Assembly: GCA_000469685.2 (NCBI GenBank)
Contig: LS997564.1
Span: 34,738,151-34,802,150, forward strand
DNA: 64,000 nucleotides
Source: Haemonchus contortus
Taxonomy: Eukaryota > Nematoda > Chromadorea > Rhabditida > Trichostrongylidae
Direction: 5' to 3'
Positions 13,301-23,900 of the stretch are shown here, piece by piece. The position numbers were made by a program, and so were the translations under genes. Below the pieces are notes generated by a model that worked only from the letters and a program-made list of their open reading frames with translations, was not told the DNA's origin and ran no database searches. The number at the start of each line of letters is the position of its first letter. Position 1 is the stretch's first letter.

Positions 13301-14888
13301 ACTTTCATTTCGATTTAAGAGTGTCCGAGCTGACAGCTATCTTTACCACTTTCTCTGTTTGGCGTCATAGAATCTGTGATTTTTTTTTAAGAGATTGAAA
13401 AAATGGTACAGATAACGGTGTGAAATTCAATGAATGCACTTTACTGCAATGTCGGTTACGCCTAATTTTCCAAGGGAGATTATTTTATAAATGCAAAAAA
13501 AGTCGGCCTTGTCGTTGTCAATGCTTCGTTTGTTTGCAGCTATCGCCCAAATGACGACATCAACAATGGCTTCCACAGATCACGGTGTGGTAGCAAGATC
13601 TAAACGTGTTATTATGGAACGAGATGTATATGGCCGCAAATGGGGCTTAGGACCGGTTGCGATTAAAAAGAAGCAAATGATAAAGGTCTTATTAACTTTC
13701 TCCAATGTTATAACTCTGAAAATTCCTCTTTCTTCTGAATAGTTTGAGAAGGTCCAAAAACCTAAAAACTATGGTTGCAGGATGGACTTCTGGATAAGTT
13801 TGGCAAGCCCAACGAGAAGACGCCAGCAGATTGGAAAGCCGTTCAGTATACAGCCGTGAGTAGATTACGATTTGATTACACGGAATTTCATCTCTAAGTA
13901 ACCTGTGATTTTTGAGTGGTGTAGCGTTTATGAAAAAGGTTCAATAGTGGTGAATATATATTGGGGGTAGAATAAAAAATATTGGCTAGGTGTAATGAGC
14001 ATTGATTTGATTGAACCGAACGGCTGATGCTTTCACGCAATGCTCCCAATTGGTGGATTCTTATCATATCGGCTTTAATAGAACCTAAAAACAGATTATT
14101 TGCTCAATTACCAGGCGCTGTCCGCATGATTTTTCTAGTTTGTTTCATTGCATAGAAATCAGTCTGATCCGCGATTATCAATTCAAGATTCCGATTTAGT
14201 GCGCAGTATTGAAAGACTATGCTATACTTTATGGTTGTTTCTTATGGAAAGGCCTCTGAGAGATGAGTTAAAACTGATATTTACAAAGAGAAAAACAGAA
14301 TAAGATGCAGAAAGATTGAAACGCACGTTGTTTGTTGTAGTGGTGCGTGACCTCCTGGATACTTTCACTACAGCGTTCCATTTCCCCACGCTAAACTTTT
14401 GAACTCGTGATCATGTTGATAACACGATCGCTACCTCGGGTTGTTTCTCTTTTGTAAGGGCAGTGTACGTTCTGTGATTGTGAACAACGATACAAACAAG
14501 ACCAATGAATATTTTGTTTGCCGGGAATCTTCATAAACGGGCATTAGCCTTAAAACTCGAATGAACGTAAGTAAGCTGCGTTTTTGCTTGTGAGATGGTG
14601 TCTATGTGAGCCGTCCTTCAGCAGAATGCTGCCCCACACCCTTTTACTCTTTTAGCATTTAAATCGTAACCTGAGATCTTTGTGAGCAGTCTTTCATTTC
14701 AAAAATTAATATTATTTGAGTTTCCCTCATCAGAGGATTACAAAATAGAATTGCAGGTCAAAGCAGAAACAGTTCAAGTGAAAGAAGAACAGGAGGATAC
14801 GACTGTAAAGTCACCGAAAGCTAAAAAGGCAAAAAAGGAGGCGAAAGTAGTTGAAAGCAGCAGTTCATCATCATCAGATTCCGAGTAA
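10354..14888 (+). CDS. dkc-1: Dyskerin / Cbf5-type H/ACA snoRNP pseudouridine synthase, twelve exons
   Basis: This is the catalytic subunit of nucleolar H/ACA snoRNPs, which isomerises uridine to pseudouridine in rRNA and supports telomerase RNA in many animals. Exons are 10354-10392, 10919-11005, 11083-11292, 11364-11507, 11604-11728, 12273-12371, 12447-12528, 12628-12711, 12766-12886, 13540-13685, 13781-13855 and 14757-14888. All join in frame at GT-AG sites to give 447 aa, close to the worm family length. The DKCLD N-terminus ([19 protein letters not shown]) is followed by the TruB catalytic motif GHSGTLDPK, with the likely catalytic Asp at about residue 110. Further motifs are [18 protein letters not shown] and a PUA domain at about 282-357 ([19 protein letters not shown]). 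The tail is Lys-rich then Ser-rich ([20 protein letters not shown]). The start is preceded by TTTCAG at 10341. The junction of exons 11 and 12 is the least certain, because the 900-base intron could hide a small exon. Confidence 0.95.
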
Positions 14889-15113
14889 AAGCGCCTAAAA
14901 ATTGCAGCGTTTTTTTTTTGTTGTGGCTACGAAATGTTATCACTTTGTTTATAGCAAGCCTAAAATATTGCCGTAGATGTTGTTATTATTGAGATTTTCC
15001 TGTTATCCTTCAGATGTTCCCACGTATCGCAAGCAAAGCTAACCATTTGTTATATTGTTAATTTTTGTGATGTTGGTTGTTGGTTTCATTGTATTGAGAA
15101 GTTGTTGAATTGA

Positions 15114-15119
15114 AATAAA
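15114..15119 (+). terminator. Poly(A) signal of the dyskerin gene
   Basis: AATAAA lies about 226 bases beyond the dyskerin stop codon, with no nearer perfect match. It fits the end of this transcript. Confidence 0.6.
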
Positions 15120-16934
15120 AAGACAAGTTCACACAATGATACGTACTGCTACTTGTTGAAGTCCGTAGAGAGAATGGTAATCTCTCTATACTTTGAGGTA
15201 ATCGATTCACCAACAATCATTATTTTTGTTTGATAGGTTGGCCCTTGTGTTTGAAGAGCATCGGATACGTTGAGCATACTGTAGATTGCCTTCGGAGCGC
15301 CTGGGCACGCGCCCGAGTCCACCCACCGGTGGGTATGATGCATTCAAGATGAATGACAATAAGGAGCAAGCGAATGAGCTCCAGCTCCCCTGGGGAACGG
15401 GCAGTAGGAATGGTTTTTTGTGATCAATCCGTCACACACGGCTGTCGCGAACCATTCGGCCTCATTATAACAGTTGCAGCGTTCCTCATACAACTCAATC
15501 GCTGCGATTGTTGCTTTTGGTATGATTCTACTGCTAGTTCTTTTGTTCCTGTATTTCTTACTTGCTGCTGCAATCTGCTACATTCCTTCGCGCGCGACGT
15601 CTCTTACGCCGCGACGCGGCAATTTCGTTCGTACTGCACCACACCTAGCTCCCCTATTTCTGCAAGCTCTTGCTATGCACTCAGATTAGCGCATACTTGG
15701 AAAAGTATCATTTTTGTTGAGAGGACGGTCGAGCTACACATCGTCACGGATGATCAACATTGATCTCCACCATTGATCTGTAATCATCTATATTCGATTG
15801 ATTATCTTCTGCAACGTGGCAGACGATAGTTGTGGGGCTGCTCTTAAGTTCAAAGACGTAGTGGGAGTTGTTTGTTGGATGTTTTTTCGACGTTATTCTG
15901 GTTTGTAGATGTCCTTTGGTCCTGTGCGCTAATATTACGCTACTTTCAATGATTTTCTGATTTCCGCAGTTATCAAGACACAATATTTCCAGGCTACTGG
16001 TAACATATGAAGAATGTATTTGCATTCACAAGCCCATGGACAAGAACGGAATCCTTGGGACCTCTTAAATCAACACAACGTCATTATACGAGGAGACTCG
16101 ATGGTCAGCAGTTTACGATCATTTCTTTTCTCATAATATCGTGTTACAATCACACGGTTAACATAGAACGTAATTCGCCGATCTCATCGGTACACAGCTG
16201 ACGTTAACTAAATTCCGATCGACAGCTGTGGACTGATCCGAGTTTGTGGGGCCAGGGTTGCGGGTTTCTCGCATGTAGATTTGATATCCATGCCAAAAAC
16301 TATTGAGAACGTTCTAGAAAAAAGATTCCGTGACAATTTCCAAATATATTGTATCAAGTGCAACCTATTGGTTTAACCGATACTATAAAATTGTCTTTAC
16401 GTGGAAAAGAGAATTCCATGTCCGGCGTTTTTGGCTTGTTTTCCGAAGAATCGGTCCAAAATGCATTGCTCTTCTTTGTAATGTTGTATTTTCATGTTGT
16501 GTGGAAAGTGGCTGAAAAATGAAAACGGGAAAAATAGGTTTTTCCAGATTAAATAAGTGGAAACCGTAACAAAACACACAATACTATAAAATCTCGTCTT
16601 ATTGCTCGGTCAGGTTTCTTTCAGTAAACACCCTAACGACTTGTTTGCAACATAGCACCGTTTTTTCAAATTAAAGCTGCCTTGCAGGACAGTACTTATG
16701 TTCTTTTGAGGAGTTTGGTTTTGCCTACTCAAGGAGAGTGTAGATGGCCACGGAAAGTTCACTTAGGGAATTGTCTTTGAAAGACTTTCTTTCCTTTTTT
16801 CCTCGGAGATTCATTCGGAGATTTCTAGGATATTCCATAGTGATGCTAAAAAAGGACGGTAATCTTTTGTATGCGGTGAAACCTGTTAATCAAAATGCAT
16901 AACTACCCGAGACAATAGGAGTGAGTTGGTAGTA
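15120..16934. other. No gene recognised
   Basis: Frames at 15353-15763 (plus) and 15744-16025 (minus) are open for 136 and 93 codons. They have no family signature and no supporting exon structure that I can build. No repeat is seen. Confidence 0.4.
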
Positions 16935-18172
16935 TTAGGCTGTCGGAAAAGTATTTGCGCATTTTGGTTCCCATGTTGTGAAATCTTTGGGGATTGCTCT
17001 AGAGCCTTCACTGCGGAATATGTGTAAGTGCAGGTCAATGCGCTCACCACACCATATCTGCCGTAGCATTTCTCAACGGTTATGGCTGCAAGAATCGCTC
17101 CCGACTCGAAGCTAGTCAGACTATCTTTTCTTCATAAGTTAAGAAAAAACGTTAATCCAAATTGAGCGACAGGGGGAATAGGCGATGCGATAGGACCATT
17201 CATTGTCTCTAATAGCACATCAAGAAGTTGGTACAAGAAGTTCAAAAATGGCCACTTTGACTGGACCGAAGAACCACGATTTAGGAGACTAGCTGAGCTT
17301 AATAATGACTATCTCCTGAAGCTGGTTGAAGAAGATTCTAAGCTTAGTACCCATCAGCTGAAACAGGAGCTCATAGCCATCACGACACAACAGCTGTCCA
17401 TTTGCATCGCCTTGGAAAGTCATGGAGATTCGGAGATATGGATACGTTTTGATCTGGGTGGTCACGACCTCCAAATGAAGAGGGATTCATGCCTAAACTT
17501 GATGACTTTCCGACGCACCTTCGCATGGCTAGAAGACTTAATCACTGGCGACGAGAAGTGTGTTCCCTACTTAAACCACACGAGGAAGCGCCAGTGGCTT
17601 AGATGCGTAGAGCATGGAATCCCGACCTCCAATCCCGAATTCCTACCTCAGAAGGCAATGCCAAGCGTTTGTAGCCATTCAACAGGATCGTTCACTGGGA
17701 CTTTCTACCACCAAACTCCGCTGTCAGCACCAGTGTGCTCTGTGGACCGGATTGCTGCAGCTCTAAGAGAGAAACTCGGGAAAGTCTATTTTCTCCACGA
17801 CAGTGCTCGCCCACACTTTTTGAAGGAAACTCAGAAGAAGCTTCAAAGCCCGAGATGGCATGTTATGGCCCACCCACCGTATTCACCAGACCTAACTCCA
17901 ACGGATTATCATCTGCTCCTGTCGTTGTCGGACCATCTGAAAAATAAGAAGTTCAATTATGTGAATCAACTCGAAACGTACATTGACGAGTTTTCCTCCT
18001 CGAAACCTCAGGAATTCTGTGCAAGCAGGAACTACAAGTTGCCTGGTGAATGGCAATACCTTGTCGATAATGATGGTGCATATATTTGTTAATTGTTACT
18101 TATTGTAAAGGAAAAAAAATAAATTCAAAAAAAAAAATTGCAAAAGGCGCAAATACTTTTCCGACAACCTAA
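16935..18172 (+). mobile_element. mariner-type DNA transposon, nearly intact (1238 bp)
   Basis: Terminal inverted repeats start TTAGGCTGTCGGAAAAGTAT at the left end and, read inward on the other strand, TTAGGTTGTCGGAAAAGTAT at the right end. They continue with TTTGCGC and are almost identical for about 30 bp. Both ends are flanked by TA (16933-16934 and 18173-18174), the mariner target duplication. One transposase frame fills the interior. Length, TIRs, TA and DD34D catalytic spacing all fit the mariner superfamily. The near-identity of the repeats suggests a young insertion. Confidence 0.93.
17082..18092 (+). pseudogene. mariner transposase frame, interrupted by one stop codon
   Basis: From an ATG at 17082 a single frame runs 337 codons to a stop at 18090-18092, near the 345-residue length usual for mariner transposases. 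The only interruption I find is an in-frame TGA at 17163-17165, at about codon 28 in the N-terminal helix-turn-helix. The N-terminal DNA-binding half includes SWYKKFKNGHFDWTEEPR. The catalytic triad is present: Asp in ITGDEKC, Asp in HDSARPH, and the third Asp in SPDLTPTDYH, with 34 residues between the second and third (DD34D). The canonical WVPHEL-type linker looks diverged, so the protein may be inactive even with readthrough. Confidence 0.88.
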
Positions 18173-18174
18173 TA

Positions 18175-19467
18175 AAAGTCAACTCCAAACATGTTCTGAG
18201 ACTGAAGTATAGCTGCAGATTATTACCAAACAAATTATGTACTGCTTATTAGGCTATGCTTCATAAACAGTAAGAAATTTGCTAAAAAAACAAAGATTCC
18301 ATGAGATAGTGAGTTTTTCTATGCTGCTGAAGCAGTGGCAACTGAGAATTGAATTGTTTTATGTAAACTTTTGTCTTACCCACTATATATCTCGGATCGC
18401 ATCTTCCATTCAAAAGTTCTGAGCCAGTATATTATTTGTTGGCTACATTAAAATGTTTTTGGTTTAGCACCCACTTTATTTGTTTTCAACATTATCTAGG
18501 AAATTGATGGCATTAAAATGGAAATGAAGCTGTGTGTATACTGTATAAACTTTTGGAAAAATAGCCAGCTGCCGATGTAAGTAATTGACCAATTACCCAT
18601 GGAAATCTTTATTATCTGTGGACGTTATTCCGTAATGAATGCAGAATCTCATCATTACATTACACTTGATACCCTTCAAGCATTTGTGAGTAGAATATGT
18701 TGGTTCGGGCTACATTGAAAATTGTTTGAACTAACGATCTCCACAAGTTATGCACTAAGTCTGACCGCTCGACATAGTGACTACCTTGATGTTGTTCGGC
18801 ATGGGCACTGAAAGCTGGACGATTTTCAAAGATCCCCTCCTCTGCCAGCAACGAATACGTACTAATCTGATATTTGGTGGAGTACTGGGAACGTTGATCC
18901 CTCTTTCAGGGTCGGATACACCTTTGACCTCACGTAGTTTTAACGACATAGTAGTCTATGTAGAGGGTCCCAGATTGAATGCTTAAGTATGGCACAGAGC
19001 ATCATTCTTTTCTGATCTTGTCAATCGTGGCTAGTTTATTTCCTTTCTTCCGATGTCAAAGTATATGTGATCGATTATCTGACTTCTCTTTCAACTCACT
19101 GTGTAACTACTGACAGAAACGAAAATTCATTACGGGCACTCGGCTATTACAGTAGCCCCCCGGCTTGCTCACCACCCACCCTCGTGTCCTTGCCCAAAGC
19201 CCCTTTTCGACGCGTTATATATGTGAAGGGTGAAGATTTGCTTATTAACATGGGGTTGAATTTCTGTAAGAGCCGAGTGTCGACTGAATTTTCGTCTCTC
19301 TGTGTAACTACTGTGCCACACGATTCTCGAACTATTTAGTCTATCTAGTTGGTTTCCGCTTTGTGTTCGTAGTACCGATGCCAGCCCCGGCGTTGGCCAT
19401 CGATGGATGTCCTGGCGGTGCATGTGACTGGACAAGTCAGAATGGGCATGCCGTTCTCTCCCTAAAC
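18175..19467. other. No gene recognised
   Basis: Short frames at 18660-19486 on both strands overlap and carry no recognisable content. I found no repeat in common with other parts of the window. Confidence 0.4.
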
Positions 19468-20266
19468 GGCTGTTTTCAGACTTCAATGACGTAGCCGACG
19501 GCCGGTTGCGGCGGCGCTAGCCACGTGTTGACAGCGCTGGGCACCGATCGATACCACACGTCGGTGATGACTACTTTCTAGCATTTTTAGAGTCGACCGC
19601 TGTTTTTCCTCTGCATTTCTGACTCTGCGTTACTTTTGTTTTTTTGTTCAATTATAGTGGATTATAGTGTTCGATGAAAATGTAGTTAGTGGGTGCCAGT
19701 GCTTTTTGTGTTCTGCGTCTCTGACATCAAACGGCAGAGTGCAAAGAGAGCAGTAGAGCGCCGAGATGCTTTCCAGCCTCGCAAGCCTTTTAATAGTGTT
19801 AAAGATACGTTCCAAAGCTTCTTTATGTTATAAATATGTTTTTTCACCTAAGCCTGAGAAAGGAAGAAGCTCGGATTGGTTGCCAATTGTATGTTCAGTT
19901 CTTACATTACCCCCACTTTTTGCACGAGATAATCATCTCACCCACCTCGGATCTCCTCTCCTAGTGCGGTCTCTATGCATTCTGCCGTCTGGTGCCAGAG
20001 ACGCAAAGCACAAAAGGGCGCTGGCACACCCAACTACTTTTTCACCGAACACCCGTATGAATCAATTCATTACAAGTAAGCAGAAAAAAACAAAAGCATT
20101 GCAGAGTAAGAATTGCGAAAAAAACAGCTGTCGACATTCAAAATGCTAAAAATTAGCCGTCACCCACTTGCGGTATCGATCGGTTCCAGCGCTGTCAAAA
20201 CGTGGCCAGCGCCGCCGCAATCGGTCGGTCGGTCGATTGGTTGGTCCTTGAAATCTGAAAGCAGCC
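19468..20266. mobile_element. Foldback element with about 290-bp inverted arms and 3-bp duplication (AAC)
   Basis: The left arm (19468 to about 19765) is the imperfect reverse complement of the right arm (about 19975-20266). Shared blocks in inverted order include TTGCGGCGGCGCT, GACAGCGCTGG, ACCGATCGATACC, TAGCATTTT, TTTTGTTTTTTT, GCGTCTCTG and ACGGCAGA. The outer ends are GGCTGTTTTCAGA and, inverted, GGCTGCTTTCAGA. AAC flanks both ends (19465-19467 and 20267-20269). The roughly 200-base centre has no recognisable transposase; the 127-codon frame at 19766-20149 is unexplained and probably fortuitous. Two other elements in this window share the terminus and a 3-bp duplication. Confidence 0.85.
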
Positions 20267-20269
20267 AAC

Positions 20270-20956
20270 GGTGTGCCACCCTTGTCTCGATCGCGCCTTA
20301 TAAAAGGGAGGGTTTGAATTTTCAATGGAAGAATACGGTAATCGCCGCGAAGTCACTGCCTCTTGCCGTCACTGAATTAGGAGAGAAAGACCGCCACCCA
20401 TTCCGAATGCGTTAGTCGAAAAGGCCATAATGTAGATGGGGGTAACGGAACTTCTCCCCTATCGCGGCATTCTCCCTTGCGGCAAATGCCACTGCAGTTA
20501 CCGTACTCACCCCGCCTCCCGCCAATCGATAGGACGCGATATTTTTCCTTGATTGGCTTGCTTTTTCATTGGATTTGATCGTTTTTTTTCTTCTGTTTCT
20601 TTTTAGTTTTCATGTTTATTAGACTTGATTAATCAAAATGACTCCTCCTATGTAAAAGACAGTCAAGACCGCATTGGAATTGAAAAGAGCGGCCAGCCAA
20701 TTCAAATAATTAAAGGACTCCCTACCTCACAAATTGCGCGCTCCAATCTTCCATCGCAATCCTGCGATAGGCGGCGGGTGCGACGTGTGCGACGCCGTGT
20801 TAGGGGAGAAGTTCCCGGACCCTGTAGATGGGACATAACGTCCATGAAATACTACGTATTATATTTTTTTCGCAAGGCCGTTGTAAAACCATGTTTCTGT
20901 TCATAATTTCTATTTTTTCTTCGCTTTCTTGAAATAATTGTTCGTTTAGAAGCGGT
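20270..20956. other. No gene recognised; short GGAACTTCTCCCC word repeated
   Basis: The word GGAACTTCTCCCC occurs near 20450, inverted near 20800, and again near 21597 inside the neighbouring mariner-like element. This hints at a further small inverted-repeat element at about 20450-20810, but I could not define its ends. Confidence 0.35.
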
Positions 20957-23900
20957 ATGTCCGATCCAGACTCGCTCGTTGTGCACTGCTATTATGCGGT
21001 TTTTGTTGTGCTTGCTGTATTCTTGAATGGTCTACTGATCTATCTCATAAATTTCAAGTATGTTGTTTTATTCGTGCACATTCGTTTTTTTGTTCCCGTT
21101 ATTTAATACGACGGTCAGAGGACACCTGGGAACTCAAAGAACACCGTTCATACAATCGCATGAGATATCTAGCCGAAATGAAATAATGGAAGTTGCGGTA
21201 CTAAACAGTACAGAAACGGAGAAGGTAGAGCGAGAACTGGCAGTATTTGGGAAACACAAGGCTTCAAAGAATTACGAAAAATGGTAGTTGTACGTAGTTA
21301 TGTGTTTGTAATCGTGTGGGTGTGGCTGCTTTCAGCCGGCGGACTATGAAAGCAGCCTGTCTCTCACATATGTGTGGGATTCGTCGGCGTTCTAATGCTC
21401 TATCGTGAACGGTGCAGCCTTAACAAGGAGATCATAACACGGCCACTTTTGGGTGTGTGTGTCGGCCTAACTATTAGGGTGTCCGGAAAGTTTTGAGAAA
21501 ATTTAGCCGGTTTTTACAACTCGAAATAATTACAGCAGTACTTAGACCAGTGATCAAGTTAGTGGCCCTTCTCATCCACGGTGTCTCCCTATCAACGGAA
21601 CTTCTCCCCGAATTCTAACGGCAGTGAGTCCGCGGCGTGTGGCACTGAGTCCGCGGCGAGTGGCAGTGAGTCCACGGCGAGTGGCAATGAGTCCGCGGCG
21701 GGTGGCAGTGGGTCCGCGGCGAGTGGGAGTGAGTCCGCGGCGAGTGGCAGTGAGTCCGCGGCGAGTGGCAGTGAGTCCGCGGCGAGTGGCAGTGAGTCCG
21801 CGGAGAGTGGCAGTGAGTCAGTGGCAGTGAAAGTATTGCAGTCATATGGGTTGAGGTCAGATGAATATGTAGGGCCTTCCAGCTCATCCACGACGTTTTC
21901 GCGCGGAGTGGTCGAACACTATCCATCACAATCAAAAAATTTTCTTGTCATTGGTGTGAACTGGGGCTCGGAACACCATCTCGGTAACAGAATACTCTTA
22001 CGTTCACTGCAGTACACACTGGTAGGAGCTCCCAGTTCAACACTCGGTTGAGTAGAGGAAGAATGAGCTCATATCCTTCTTGGTGTGAGCACCTCGCTTT
22101 TTAGCGAGCTGTGGCCTTGATCCACTGGTGGGCACTCCGAAATCCTGTGCAGATTTTTATATGACATCTACTTTTTATCCTGAGCAGTAATGAAGTCTGT
22201 TGATGTCTTCGTTCGCTTACAGTCAAGGAGCTTTTGACTCACAGTGACTCGTACTCGAGCTCCAGCTCAGCCAAAGAGTAGGCGATATTTGCAAAGAGTC
22301 CTGCTTTGAAAGCGACTTTTGCGTAGAATGTCGTGAATGATGGATTGGGGGAGACTACAGATCGCCCTATCCGTTTTCTGGCACTTTAAAAAGGATTTCT
22401 CCAACGAGAGGCGAGAACAGTGTGAGTATTTGAGCACAGTGGACATTCGCTTCGACACCTTCGCCTGAGCAAATCTGTTCATAGAGGAAGCGATGGTGCC
22501 ATTTATGGTGGGTGGCAAAGACTGTGCACTCTTGCCTATCATTCACCATATATTTTTCCAAGCCTGATTGTCGAAGCATTTAATTTCGTTATGGAGAAGG
22601 AGATGGCTCCAGCAGAGTCGTATCGATGGCATATCGTTCGGTCGACGATTACTTACTTCCAGCGACCACGTTGCATACCGATTAGTTATAGTGTTGATCT
22701 GTTAGCCTCTCTCTCCGCTTTCGAATCTACAGATCTTCCTTAGCGCGTTTGCGAACAGTATGCTTTCAAAGTTGAGAGGCCAAATTTCTCAAAACTCTCC
22801 AAACACCCTAATCGTTGAAGAGCCGTTACTACGTTTTTTATATGCCTTTCTCGGCCCGACGATGTCTCAATTCTATATTCGGGGTCACTAGTTCGTTATA
22901 GGGGGGAATCGCAGCATTTTTTGATCGTGAGCTGCATCTTTAGAAGCATTTTTCATTCGATCCTAGCAAAAGTGGTATAAGTTGAATTTGAGAATGCTCT
23001 CACTTTTCAGCTACCTGTACGCGTGGTTCCTTGGGGAAATGGAAGGCACGCTTTCTTGATACATTGCGAATTTCTTTACTGTGTAAATGATCACAGAGTA
23101 ATTCACCAGTTCGACATTTGAGGTGAATTGTGGTGAAACGACAAACCGAAGCCGCTAAACATACATATCGACCCATTGTGATGTATGATATGTGGATGAA
23201 AACCTCGTTGCCATGTCCCTAAAAATTCATGAAACAAGATTCCAGTTACTCTTTAACAGGGTCACTCTACTTCCCGTCATTTTTGTAAGTTCGTACATCA
23301 TTTTCAGCTCAACAGTGGGATGGGGTTACAACAATCTGTACAGAAAATTCTCAGCATCACCACGCTGTACAATTGGTTTTCATCTTGGTGGGGATGTGAG
23401 GTGTGAGAGCAGTGAGGAGCACATGTTTCTTGTTAATCGTTTCCTATCGTGAACTGGCCAGGCCTCTTCAAGAAAGCTGTGAACGAAAGGAATGCATTGC
23501 CCCGTGTCCCTCGAGCACGGACTATTCACTAGACTGGCTCGTGGCGGAGACGAATGGAGACGTTACTAGCTCCGGCTCGAGGAAATCGATGATCAATGGG
23601 TCGACAGGTGGTACAGGTGACAACCGTGAACCCCATCTCTCATCAGCAGCAATGGGAGAGCCGACAACAATTTATTTTTTGATGGAAGCTTATAAGCTTC
23701 GAAGAACTCGGCTTATGAGCTTATAAGCTTTTTGGAGCTGGTGAGCTCCCACCGAGTCAATTTTTTCAGGGTTTCGTCTCACACAAGAACGGTGAACATA
23801 GACATTTGCTACTCACTTTCACGATGTCATTTTTGGATTTGCGTCGACGGCTTCCCCTTCTTTTTAATCTTCCTGGCATTACTCTCGCGCAAATGCAGAG

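Noticed and set aside
15353..15763. 136-codon plus frame downstream of dyskerin
   Set aside because: No motif, no splice support and overlapping frames of similar length; treated as chance.
19766..20149. Transposase gene inside the foldback element
   Set aside because: The frame runs into the right inverted arm and has no DDE or other transposase motif.
21581..22051. 156-codon plus frame and overlapping frames on both strands (Ser/Glu/Ala, Pro/Arg and Leu/Ala/Asp repeats)
   Set aside because: All come from the 21-bp minisatellite, whose unit length keeps frames open on both strands.
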